From assembly GCA_002256345.1 (NCBI GenBank), contig NKIY01000012.1, positions 62,001 to 126,000 on the forward strand: a DNA stretch of 64,000 nt. The letters are read 5' to 3'. A program made the position numbers and the translations under genes. How positions within the stretch are numbered: the first letter of the stretch is position 1; each line of letters begins with the position of its first letter. Source of the stretch: Bradyrhizobiaceae bacterium PARB1. GTDB lineage: Bacteria; Pseudomonadota; Alphaproteobacteria; Rhizobiales; Xanthobacteraceae. The notes under the pieces are model-generated. The model had not been told where the DNA came from. It ran no database searches and saw nothing but the letters and a program-made list of their open reading frames with translations. This document shows positions 41,786 to 48,857 of the stretch, piece by piece.

Positions 41786-41815
41786 GCGGCCCGGCGGCAT
41801 CAATCGCCGGGCCGC
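41786..41815 (+). other. Intercistronic hairpin after binding protein 2
   Basis: A perfect 11-bp GC-rich stem (41786-41796 with 41805-41815) with an 8-base loop follows the stop codon. There is no T-run, so it is more likely an mRNA-processing or stabilising element than a full terminator; the permease genes follow on the same strand. Confidence 0.55.
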
Positions 41816-41825
41816 GACTTCCACA

Positions 41826-41875
41826 AGAGCACGATCCCGAGAAGTGGATTCCGGTTTTCGGATCAGGTCATGCTC
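41826..41875. repeat. Rhizobial intergenic palindrome (RIME-like)
   Basis: The segment begins AGAGCACGATCCCGAGAAG and ends GGATCAGGTCATGCTCT, with the inner TTCCGGTTTTCGGAT. Its end arms are near-complements. It resembles a repeat found widely between genes of rhizobial genomes. It sits between the binding-protein genes and livH. Confidence 0.7.
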
Positions 41876-41944
41876 TACCAAAGACGAAGCTGGGGTCTGA
41901 TTCATCGAGGATGAAGCAGACTCTAAATCAGAGTTGAAAGCGCC

Positions 41945-42820
41945 ATGTCGTTCAATCTCCAGGCCCTGTCCGCCCAATTGCTGGTCGGGCTCATCAACGG
42001 CTCCTTCTATGCCTTGCTGAGTCTCGGTCTCGCCGTGATTTTCGGCATGCTGAACATCATCAATTTCGCCCATGGCGCGCTCTATATGATGGGCGCCTTC
42101 GTGGCTTACTTCCTGCTCAATCTCGCCGGCATCAGCTACTGGCCGGCGCTGTTCCTGGCGCCGATCATCGTCGGCATCTTCGGCATGATCCTGGAGCGGA
42201 CCATGCTGCAATGGATCGCCAATCTCGATCACTTGTATGGCCTGCTGCTGACCTTCGGCCTCGCGCTGATCATCCAGGGCGTGTTCCAGAACTATTTCGG
42301 CTCGTCGGGCCTGCCTTACGCGATCCCGGATGCGCTGAAGGGTGGCGTCAATCTCGGTTTCATGTTCCTGCCGATCTATCGCGGCTGGGTCGTCATCTTC
42401 TCGCTCGTCGTCTGTATCGCCACCTGGTTCCTGATCGAGCGCACGCGCCTCGGCGCCTATCTCCGCGCCGCGACGGAAAACCCGACGCTGGTCCGCGCCT
42501 TCGGCATCAACGTGCCGCTGATGATCACGCTGACCTATGGTCTCGGCGTCGGTCTCGCTGCGCTCGCCGGCGTGCTGTCGGCGCCGATCAACCAGGTTCG
42601 CCCCTTGATGGGCGCGGACCTCATCATCGTCGTGTTCGCGGTCGTCGTCATCGGCGGCATGGGCTCGATCATGGGATCGATCATCACCGGTTTCACCCTC
42701 GGCATCATCGAGGGCCTGACCAAGTATTTCTATCCCGAGGCCTCCAACACCGTCGTCTTCGTGCTGATGGTGCTGGTGCTCCTCGTGAAACCCTCAGGCC
42801 TGACGGGACGGACCACCTGA
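41945..42820 (+). CDS. livH: Branched-chain amino acid ABC transporter permease (LivH-type)
   Basis: An inner-membrane permease of 291 residues with about eight helices. Marks are the N-terminal LLVGLINGSFYALLSLGLAV, FGMLNIINFAHGALYMMGAF, and the coupling segment RAATENPTLVRAFGINV that contacts the ATPases. It is 167 bases from the binding protein gene and 1 base before livM. Confidence 0.95.
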   Translation: MSFNLQALSAQLLVGLINGSFYALLSLGLAVIFGMLNIINFAHGALYMMGAFVAYFLLNLAGISYWPALFLAPIIVGIFGMILERTMLQWIANLDHLYGLLLTFGLALIIQGVFQNYFGSSGLPYAIPDALKGGVNLGFMFLPIYRGWVVIFSLVVCIATWFLIERTRLGAYLRAATENPTLVRAFGINVPLMITLTYGLGVGLAALAGVLSAPINQVRPLMGADLIIVVFAVVVIGGMGSIMGSIITGFTLGIIEGLTKYFYPEASNTVVFVLMVLVLLVKPSGLTGRTT

Positions 42821-42821
42821 T

Positions 42822-43841
42822 ATGACCACCATCACCGATAATTCGATCCCCGTGCAGAGCCGTGGCGTGAAGGACGAGATGATCGCTTTCGTGATCATGA
42901 CCGTCCTGTTTGCAGCCGTGCCATTCACCGGCCTGTATCCGTTCTTCGTGATGCAGGCGCTGTGCTTCGCGCTGTTCGCCTGCGCCTTCAACCTCCTGAT
43001 CGGTTATGGCGGCCTGCTGTCGTTCGGGCACGCGATGTTCATGGGCACCGCGGGCTATGTCACCGCGCATATGGCCAAGGTCGGCACCATCGGCTTCAAG
43101 GTGCCTCTGATCGGCGAGTTCATGATCAATATGGGCCCGCTGTCGCCGGAACTCTCCATCGTGTTTGGCCTCATCGCCGCGCTGGTGCTGTCGGTCGTCA
43201 CCGGCCTGATCGCGATCCGCCGCCAGGGCATCTATTTCGCCATGATCACGCTGGCGCTGTCGCAGCTGATCTTCTTCCTCTATCTGCAGACGCCGTTCAC
43301 CCATGGTGAAGACGGCATCCAGGGCATCCCGCAGGGCATGCTGTTCGGCCTGTTCGACCTGTCGAAGCCGATCACGCTGTATTACGTGATCCTGGTCGGC
43401 TTCCTCATCGGCTTCCTCATCATCTTCCGCACCATCAATTCGCCGTTCGGCGAGGTGCTGAAGGCGATCCGCGAAAACGAGCCGCGCGCGATTTCGCTCG
43501 GCTACAAGACCGATCAGTACAAGCTGCTCGCCTTCATCCTGTCGGGTGTGCTGGCCGGTTTCGCCGGCTCGCTGAAAGTGTTCGTGGCGCAGAACGCCTC
43601 GCTTACCGACGTGCACTGGACCATGTCCGGCGAGGTCGTTCTGATCACGCTGGTCGGCGGTCTTGCGACCCTCTACGGCCCGGTTGTCGGCGCCTTCGTG
43701 ATCATCGCCATGCAGCAGTATCTCGCCGGCTTCGGCCAGTGGGTGACGGTGATCCAGGGTGTGATCTTCGTGATCTGCGTGCTCACCTTCCGCCGCGGCG
43801 TCGTCGGCGAGATCGCGCACCTGTTCAAACGCTCGCTGTAA
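42822..43841 (+). CDS. livM: Branched-chain amino acid ABC transporter permease (LivM-type)
   Basis: The second permease, 339 residues, with about ten hydrophobic helices. LivM features are FNLLIGYGGLLSFGHAMFMG near the first third and the EAA-like coupling loop LKAIRENEPRAISLGYK. Its start follows the livH stop by 1 base. It closes the operon, which ends at a terminator at 43869-43893. Confidence 0.95.
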   Translation: MTTITDNSIPVQSRGVKDEMIAFVIMTVLFAAVPFTGLYPFFVMQALCFALFACAFNLLIGYGGLLSFGHAMFMGTAGYVTAHMAKVGTIGFKVPLIGEFMINMGPLSPELSIVFGLIAALVLSVVTGLIAIRRQGIYFAMITLALSQLIFFLYLQTPFTHGEDGIQGIPQGMLFGLFDLSKPITLYYVILVGFLIGFLIIFRTINSPFGEVLKAIRENEPRAISLGYKTDQYKLLAFILSGVLAGFAGSLKVFVAQNASLTDVHWTMSGEVVLITLVGGLATLYGPVVGAFVIIAMQQYLAGFGQWVTVIQGVIFVICVLTFRRGVVGEIAHLFKRSL

Positions 43842-43868
43842 GGGCAGGGCGCTTTACACCGACAAGCT

Positions 43869-43893
43869 CAACGCCGCCGCAAGGCGGCGTTTT
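43869..43893 (+). terminator. Rho-independent terminator of the liv operon
   Basis: An 8-10 bp stem (core ACGCCGCC with GGCGGCGT) around a GCAA tetraloop is followed by a short T-run. It lies 28 bases after the livM stop. Confidence 0.85.
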
Positions 43894-43934
43894 GCGTTGA
43901 CAGCATCAACAATACTGAACGAGAGACAATCCGA

Positions 43935-44297
43935 ATGAAGAGGGTCGCGTTTGCTTGTGCCGGTGGCGCAATGCTGCTGCTCGGATTGATCGGCATCGTA
44001 ACGCCGCTCTTGCCGACCGTGCCCTTCCTGATCGTCGCGGCCTGGTGCTTCGGCAAATCCTCCCCGCGTCTCGAGGCATGGATGCTCGATCATCCACGCT
44101 TCGGCCCGAGCCTGCGGCGGTGGCGCGAGCAGGGTGCGATCCCCCGCCGCGCCAAATGGATGGCGGTGACGGGGATGGCGATCGGATATGGCTTGTTCTG
44201 GACCCAGGTCCAGCCAGGCTGGATGCTTGCAACGGCGGTCGCGGTGGTGATGCTCGGCTCCGCCATTTATGTCGTGTCCCGGCCGGAGCCGAGGTGA
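43935..44297 (+). CDS. DUF454/YbaN-family membrane protein
   Basis: A 120-residue inner-membrane protein of the DUF454 (YbaN) family, recognised from GLIGIVTPLLPTVPFLIVAA, WCFGKSSPRLEAWMLDHP, FGPSLRRWREQGAIPRRAK and a final helix pair. YbaN is often near nitrogen- or haem-related genes but has no settled role. It stands alone after the liv terminator. Confidence 0.88.
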   Translation: MKRVAFACAGGAMLLLGLIGIVTPLLPTVPFLIVAAWCFGKSSPRLEAWMLDHPRFGPSLRRWREQGAIPRRAKWMAVTGMAIGYGLFWTQVQPGWMLATAVAVVMLGSAIYVVSRPEPR

Positions 44298-44389
44298 CCG
44301 ACAAGGCGGTGTTTTCATTTGGGAGGGGTACCCGGTCGGCACTCAATTCGCTCCTGCCGCTCCCGAAAGGAACGTGGTAGGGTGTCATC

Positions 44390-44686
44390 ATGACCCGGAC
44401 CGAAGCCTTGAAGAAATTGCGCGGATTTGCCGGCGCTCTGAAGGAGCGCGGTGCGACGTCGCTGTATTTGTTCGGCTCGACATCTCGCAATGAGGCGAGC
44501 CGCACCAGCGATCTGGATTTGTTTATGGACTACGATCCCCGCAGCAAGTTCGACGTTTTCGATCTGGTCGCCGTCAAGCGGATGTTGCAGGACAGGCTCG
44601 GGGTCAATGTGGATCTCACCACGCGGGGTGGCTTGCATCCGTTGATCCGCGAGAAGGTCGAAGCCGAGGCCGTTCGGGTGTTCTGA
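44390..44686 (+). CDS. MNT-type minimal nucleotidyltransferase (antitoxin-like)
   Basis: A 98-residue minimal nucleotidyltransferase. The motif LYLFGSTSRNEASRTSDLDL carries the GS and the DxD metal ligands, and VNVDLTT supplies the third acidic residue. In MNT/HEPN modules the MNT protein (MntA) AMPylates a tyrosine of the HEPN toxin and thereby silences it. The downstream HEPN gene starts within the stop codon of this gene (TGATG), so the two are coupled. Confidence 0.88.
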   Translation: MTRTEALKKLRGFAGALKERGATSLYLFGSTSRNEASRTSDLDLFMDYDPRSKFDVFDLVAVKRMLQDRLGVNVDLTTRGGLHPLIREKVEAEAVRVF

Positions 44687-45033
44687 TGCCGCGCAGCCCG
44701 TTGCTCCGCATTCACGATATGCTGGAAAGCATCAAGGGCATTGAGCAGGCCATCCGCGGGAAAAGCTATCGTGACTACCAGCGTTCTTGGGTGCTGCGCT
44801 CTGCATTGGAGCGTGGGATCGAAGTCATTTCCGAGGCAAGTCGTCACCTCGGTCGTGAGCTGAAAGCCCAGCACAAAGAGGTCCGCTGGAAAGACATCGC
44901 GGGCATCGGCAACATTCTCCGTCACGAGTATCAGCGTGTCGATGACCGCATTATCTGGAATGCAGTGAAGAACGAGCTTCCTCCGCTGAAGGAGGCTCTG
45001 CTGGTCCTCAGGAGCACGCTTGCGGATGAGTAG
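44686..45033 (+). CDS. HEPN-domain protein (HepT/DUF86-like), toxin partner
   Basis: A helical 115-residue HEPN protein of the DUF86/HepT family. The active-site helix of HEPN RNases carries Rx4-6H followed by Y. Here the segment is AGIGNILRHEYQRVD: the histidine and tyrosine (the AMPylation target) remain, but the position of the canonical arginine holds glycine. The protein may be a weaker or altered RNase, or belong to a subfamily with a shifted arginine (the R before H). It overlaps the MNT gene by one base. Confidence 0.86.
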   Translation: MPRSPLLRIHDMLESIKGIEQAIRGKSYRDYQRSWVLRSALERGIEVISEASRHLGRELKAQHKEVRWKDIAGIGNILRHEYQRVDDRIIWNAVKNELPPLKEALLVLRSTLADE

Positions 45034-45054
45034 GCCGAGAAGATCGGCCAGCTT

Positions 45055-45819
45055 TCACGATCGCCGCGGAGCGCCGACCGGAGCTGCGTCTCCTGAATAC
45101 TCGGCCCATGCCTGCTGCAGGATCTGCACCGATGACGTCAGGAAGATGCCAGCCATCACTGCGGCGACCGCGAGATCGGGCCATGCGCTTGTCGAGCCCC
45201 AGACGCCCAGTGCGGCGAACATCACGATCACATTGCCGATGGCGTCGTTGCGTGAGCAGAGCCACACCGAGCGCACATTGGCGTCGCCATCCTTGTAGCG
45301 CATCAGTAGCAGCACAGAGGCAAGGTTTGCGGCGAGCGCCATGAGGCCGATGCTGCCCATCACCTGCGCGCTGGGCAGGCCGAGGATCATCGTTTGATAG
45401 ACCGTCGAGCCGAACACCCACAGAGCCATCGCGCTGAGCGAAAGCCCCTTGAACAGCGCTGCCATCGATCGCGTACGGATGCTCGCGCCGATCACTGCGA
45501 GGCTGAGCCCGTAAGTGATGGTGTCGCCGAGAAAGTCGAGTGCGTCGGCCTTGAGCGCCTGCGAACCCGCGAGTTGTCCCGCGATCATCTCGACCAGAAA
45601 CATCACCCCGTTGATGGTGATGACGGTCCACAGCACGCGTTTGTATCTGACATCGACGCCGTCGAAGACCGGCACGCCGCCGGAGCAGCCGCAAGCCTCG
45701 CTCGCGCAGGCATCCTGCGTCACGGGCTTCAATGCAGTCTTCGGGATCGTCACCGGCCTGGCGAAATCGATCGGCGGCGGTGCGCAGCAGTTATCGGTGG
45801 TGCAGCTCTTGTCGGTCAT
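45055..45819 (-). CDS. Cation diffusion facilitator-like metal transporter with Cys-rich N-terminus
   Basis: An inner-membrane protein of 254 residues with six helices, related to the CDF metal exporters. The N-terminal 50 residues are cysteine-rich (SCTTDNCCAPPP, ACASEACGCSGG), typical of soft-metal binding. In place of the ZitB-type HxxxD in helix 2 it has DxxxD (ADALDFLGD), and helix 5 has CxxxD (LCSRNDAIGN) in place of HxxxD. The cysteine suggests Cd, Pb or Hg rather than Zn alone. It is divergent from a MerR gene with an ideal operator between them. Confidence 0.85.
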   Translation of the reverse strand: MTDKSCTTDNCCAPPPIDFARPVTIPKTALKPVTQDACASEACGCSGGVPVFDGVDVRYKRVLWTVITINGVMFLVEMIAGQLAGSQALKADALDFLGDTITYGLSLAVIGASIRTRSMAALFKGLSLSAMALWVFGSTVYQTMILGLPSAQVMGSIGLMALAANLASVLLLMRYKDGDANVRSVWLCSRNDAIGNVIVMFAALGVWGSTSAWPDLAVAAVMAGIFLTSSVQILQQAWAEYSGDAAPVGAPRRS

Positions 45820-45848
45820 CGCTTTCCTTCCAGATTCTGGAAGCGTAC

Positions 45849-45869
45849 AACCTCTAGCGACTGGAGGTT
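45849..45869 (-). promoter_or_regulatory. MerR-type operator-promoter
   Basis: The dyad AACCTC-N9-GAGGTT lies inside a promoter read on the minus strand: TTGAAC, a 19-base spacer, then TACGCT. The overlong 19-base spacer with a central dyad is the classic MerR-family arrangement, in which the activator untwists DNA to permit transcription. It drives the metal transporter; the merR-like gene starts 11 bases beyond the dyad on the other strand. Confidence 0.85.
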
Positions 45870-45879
45870 CAAGCCCCAA

Positions 45880-46281
45880 ATGGACTACGCCATCGGAGAA
45901 GCGTCGCGTCTGACCGGCATCAAGGTGCCGACCATCCGCTATTACGAGGGCATCGGCCTCCTGGCCGCGCCAGCGCGGACCGAGGGGAGGCAGCGGCGCT
46001 ATCGCGTCGAGGATGTGGCCCGCCTCAATTTCATCCGCCATGCGCGCGATCTCGGTTTCGAGATGGCTGACATCGCGGAGTTGCTGGCCTTGAGTGAAGG
46101 GCCGGACCAGTCCTGCAAGAAGGTCGATGAGATCACCCGCCGGCATCTGTCGGAGGTCGATCGCCGGATCGCGCAGCTCACGGCGCTGCGCCGTGAGCTC
46201 GTGCGCATGGTGGACGAATGCAGCCACGGCCGGGTTGGCGACTGCCGCGTCATCGAGACGCTGTCGGGGGAAACTGCGTAG
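45880..46281 (+). CDS. MerR-family metal-responsive regulator (ZntR/CadR-like)
   Basis: A 133-residue MerR-family activator. The DNA-binding part is IGEASRLTGIKVPTIRYYEG with the wing RTEGRQRRYRVEDV. Metal ligands are suggested by a cysteine in GPDQSCKKVDEI (position equivalent to ZntR Cys79) and by ECSHGRVGDCRVIE near the C-terminus. This pattern is that of Zn/Cd/Pb sensors. It starts directly beside the transporter operator and likely represses itself. Confidence 0.9.
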   Translation: MDYAIGEASRLTGIKVPTIRYYEGIGLLAAPARTEGRQRRYRVEDVARLNFIRHARDLGFEMADIAELLALSEGPDQSCKKVDEITRRHLSEVDRRIAQLTALRRELVRMVDECSHGRVGDCRVIETLSGETA

Positions 46282-46312
46282 GGCGGATTGGCGAAGCGTA
46301 ATCCGCCGGCCG
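46282..46312. repeat. Short intergenic repeat (GGGCGGATTgGCGAAGCGTAATCCGCC type)
   Basis: A palindromic word whose arms GGCGGATT and AATCCGCC flank GGCGAAGCGT. Related copies occur at 63055-63135 and, partly, at 9861-9881 (AGGGCGGGTACGCTTCGCTAA). It is a recurring intergenic element of this genome. The rest of the 46282-46526 gap shows nothing else definite. Confidence 0.65.
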
Positions 46313-46526
46313 ATTGCATGTGGCTGACAATGGCGGATTAAGGTTACGTCCGTCCTCCAACCCCTTGCATCACCTTACAAAACCCGCTGACGCCACAAAC
46401 CGGTGGATGACGCGCCGATATCGCCCCGGCGATTGCCCCTCATTCCCGGACATGCTTTATGACGGTTCTGTGACATTGGATCGCCGCGCGATCCGCTCAT
46501 TCCGTTTTCCTTTCCTGGGTGTCCCG

Positions 46527-47171
46527 ATGCTGCGCTTGTTCCGATCCTTTCTGCCCCGGGAGGAACGGTTCTTCGATCTGTTCGCCCAGCATTCGAAAGC
46601 CGTGAGCGAGGGCGCCAAGGCCTTGGCGGGCATGCTGGAAGGTGGCGAGGAGACGCCGGTCTATTGCCAGCGCGTCAACCAGTTCGAAAACGACGCCGAC
46701 AACGTCACCCGCGAGGTGCTGATGGCCGTGCGTCGCTCCTTCATCACCCCGTTCGACCGCATCGACATCAAGAACCTGATCGGGGCGATGGACGACAGCA
46801 TCGACCAGATGCAGCAGACCGCAAAGGCGGTGATGCTGTTCGAGGTGCGCCAGTTCGAGCCGCCGATGCGCGAGATCGGTTCGCTGCTGGTGCAATGCGC
46901 CGACCTGATCGGGCAGGCGGTGCCGCTGATGGACAAGATAGGCGACAATGTCGGCCTGCTCACCGCGCTCACCGAGGAGGTCGGCAAGCTCGAAGGCCGG
47001 ATCGACGATCTCCACGACATCGGGCTGAAGGAACTGTTCCTCAAGCACCGCGATGCCAACACCATGGATTTCGTGGTCGGCGCCGAGATCTATAAGCATC
47101 TCGAAAAGGTGGCGGATCGTTTTGACGATGTCGCCAACGAGATCAGCAGCATCGTCATCGAGCAAGTGTAA
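46527..47171 (+). CDS. DUF47 (PhoU-like) phosphate transport regulator
   Basis: A helical 214-residue protein of the DUF47/PhoU-like family (PREERFFDLFAQHSKAVSEG, QFENDADNVTREVL, RIDIKNLIGAMDDSIDQMQQ). Such proteins are coupled to PiT transporters and probably modulate their activity. The gene ends 11 bases before the PiT gene on the same strand, the usual DUF47-PiT operon. The ATG at 46527 gives the family N-terminus; the long upstream extension is not conserved-looking. Confidence 0.92.
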   Translation: MLRLFRSFLPREERFFDLFAQHSKAVSEGAKALAGMLEGGEETPVYCQRVNQFENDADNVTREVLMAVRRSFITPFDRIDIKNLIGAMDDSIDQMQQTAKAVMLFEVRQFEPPMREIGSLLVQCADLIGQAVPLMDKIGDNVGLLTALTEEVGKLEGRIDDLHDIGLKELFLKHRDANTMDFVVGAEIYKHLEKVADRFDDVANEISSIVIEQV

Positions 47172-47182
47172 GGGCAGCGCCA

Positions 47183-48199
47183 GTGGACGCCACGCTCGCA
47201 TTCCCGGTGCTGATCGGCCTGATCGCCGTCGCGCTGCTGTTCGATTTCCTCAACGGCCTGCACGATGCCGCGAATTCCATCGCGACCATCGTCTCCACGC
47301 GTGTACTGCGCCCGCAATATGCGGTCTTCTGGGCGGCGTTTTTCAACTTCATCGCCTTCACGGTGTTCGGCCTGCACGTCGCCAACACCATCGGCACCGG
47401 CATCATCCAGCCGGAATTGATCGATCCCGCGGTGATTTTCGCTGCATTGGTCGGCGCCATCGTCTGGAACCTGATCACCTGGGCGCTCGGCATTCCGTCC
47501 TCATCCTCGCATGCGCTGATCGGCGGATTGCTGGGGGCGGGCCTCGCCAAGGCCGGCCTGTCCGCGGCGGTGTGGAGCGGTGTGATCAAGACGCTGCTCG
47601 CCATCGTGCTGTCGCCGCTGGTGGGTTTCCTGTTGGCGCTGGTGCTGGTGGCCATCGTCTCCTGGGCCTCGGTGCGCTCGACGCCCTTCGCCGTGGACCG
47701 CGCCTTCCGCATCCTGCAATTCGTCTCGGCCTCGCTCTATTCGCTCGGCCATGGCGGCAACGACGCGCAGAAGACCATGGGCATCATCGCCGTGCTGCTC
47801 TACTCGCAGGGCTATCTCGGCAGCGAATTTTCGGTGCCGTTCTGGGTGGTGATCTCGTGCCAGGCCGCGATGGCGTTGGGCACCTTGATGGGCGGCTGGC
47901 GTATCGTCCGCACCATGGGCCTGCGCATTACCAAACTGACGCCGATGCAGGGCTTTTGCGCCGAGACCGGCGGCGCTGCGACGCTGTTCGCGGCCACCTT
48001 CATGGGCGTGCCGGTTTCCACGACGCACACCATCACCGGCGCCATTGTCGGCGTCGGCGCGGCGCGGCGCGTCTCGGCCGTGCGCTGGAACGTGGCGAGT
48101 TCGATCGTCTATGCCTGGGTGATCACGATCCCGGCGGCAGCGATCGTAGCGGCGCTGACATGGTGGATCGTGAAGCTGCTGCATCTGAGCTTCATCTGA
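47183..48199 (+). CDS. pit: Low-affinity inorganic phosphate transporter (PiT)
   Basis: An inner-membrane metal-phosphate:proton symporter of 338 residues. The two PiT signature repeats are FDFLNGLHDAANSIATIVST near the N-terminus and LYSLGHGGNDAQKTMGIIAV in the second half. The sequences IPSSSSHALIGG and VPVSTTHTITGAIVGVGAAR are the paired transport loops. The GTG start at 47183 follows AAGGG. It is in an operon with DUF47. Confidence 0.94.
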   Translation: MDATLAFPVLIGLIAVALLFDFLNGLHDAANSIATIVSTRVLRPQYAVFWAAFFNFIAFTVFGLHVANTIGTGIIQPELIDPAVIFAALVGAIVWNLITWALGIPSSSSHALIGGLLGAGLAKAGLSAAVWSGVIKTLLAIVLSPLVGFLLALVLVAIVSWASVRSTPFAVDRAFRILQFVSASLYSLGHGGNDAQKTMGIIAVLLYSQGYLGSEFSVPFWVVISCQAAMALGTLMGGWRIVRTMGLRITKLTPMQGFCAETGGAATLFAATFMGVPVSTTHTITGAIVGVGAARRVSAVRWNVASSIVYAWVITIPAAAIVAALTWWIVKLLHLSFI

Positions 48200-48213
48200 G
48201 AACCAAACTCCGA

Positions 48214-48302
48214 TGTCGTCCCCGGGCTTGACCCGGGGACCCATCTTCAATGTGTGCTCCGCTGCCCAAGATGGATGGCCGGGTCAGGCCCCGCCATGAC
48301 GT
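48214..48302. repeat. Palindromic intergenic repeat, copy 3
   Basis: Left arm GTCGTCCCCGGGCTTGACC and right arm GGTCAGGCCCCGCCATGACG flank a spacer containing ACCCATCTTC and AGATGGATGG. It is the same family as the repeats at 2448 and 5281. It separates pit and the convergent SMR gene. Confidence 0.75.
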
Positions 48303-48318
48303 CGAGGAAAGGCCCCCG

Positions 48319-48633
48319 TTAGCTCACCAGCTTGAGCCCCGCGATCCCCGCCACGATCAGCCCGATACAGGCGATCCGTGCCACCGTGGCAGGGTCGCCG
48401 AACAGGTAGATGCCCAGCGCCGCCGTGCCCACTGCGCCGATGCCGGTCCAGACCGCATAGGCGGTTCCCATCGGCAGTTCCTTCAACGCCAGCGCCAGCA
48501 TGCCGACCGAGGCCGCCATGCAGCTCAGCGTCAGCACGGAGGGAACGAGTTTGGTGAAACCTTCGGTATATTTGAGACCCACGGCCCAGCCGACCTCGAG
48601 CAGACCGGCGACAAAGAGAATAGCCCAGGCCAT
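48319..48633 (-). CDS. gdx: SMR guanidinium exporter (Gdx/SugE)
   Basis: A small multidrug resistance family protein of 104 residues and four helices. It matches the SugE/Gdx branch: the start [20 protein letters not shown] with the essential glutamate of helix 1, [12 protein letters not shown], and [17 protein letters not shown]. Gdx proteins export guanidinium in exchange for protons. The ATG at 48633 follows AGGGAGG by 7 bases. Two ACGA-loop hairpins upstream (48707-48751) look like a guanidine-II riboswitch, which agrees with this substrate. Confidence 0.9.
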   Translation of the reverse strand: MAWAILFVAGLLEVGWAVGLKYTEGFTKLVPSVLTLSCMAASVGMLALALKELPMGTAYAVWTGIGAVGTAALGIYLFGDPATVARIACIGLIVAGIAGLKLVS

Positions 48634-48656
48634 GGAACGGCCTCCCTGCATGTTTG

Positions 48657-48703
48657 CGCGTCATCCGGGCGCGAAACCGGGATCCACTTTCGCGGATGAC
48701 GCG
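48657..48703. repeat. Perfect 11-bp inverted repeat between riboswitch and gdx
   Basis: Arms at 48657-48667 and 48693-48703 are exact complements. The 25-base centre contains ACCGGGATCCACTTT, a common word of rhizobial intergenic palindromes. The element separates the riboswitch-like hairpins from the gdx ribosome binding site; removing it would leave the hairpins about 12 bases from the Shine-Dalgarno, the usual spacing. It may be a later insertion. Confidence 0.65.
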
Positions 48704-48706
48704 GAA

Positions 48707-48751
48707 GCAGGGTCGTCCCTGCGGATGAATGATGATTTGGAGGTCGTCCTC
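48707..48751 (-). promoter_or_regulatory. Candidate guanidine-II (mini-ykkC) riboswitch
   Basis: Read on the minus strand there are two short hairpins with identical ACGA tetraloops. The distal one is GAGG-ACGA-CCTC (48740-48751) and the proximal one is GCAGGG-ACGA-CCCTGC (48707-48722), with a 17-base spacer. Two ACGR-loop hairpins a short distance apart define guanidine-II riboswitches, which sense guanidine and control SMR exporters. The CCTCC that follows the first loop could also pair with the GGAGG of the gdx ribosome binding site. The gene downstream is indeed an SMR/Gdx type. Confidence 0.85.
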
Positions 48752-48857
48752 GCCCGGTCTATATGGGTGCAAAGCATGGGCGTCGCAACGCGGCCGAAGG
48801 TCGCCACATCCGGCAAAAGCCCTTGATCACCCGCATTTTACCTGCCACAGCCCGCAT

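Noticed and set aside
48729-48857. Longer N-terminus of prfC
   Set aside because: The extension overlaps the riboswitch hairpins on the opposite strand and carries none of the RF3 N-terminal sequence; the ATG at 48858 gives the expected start.
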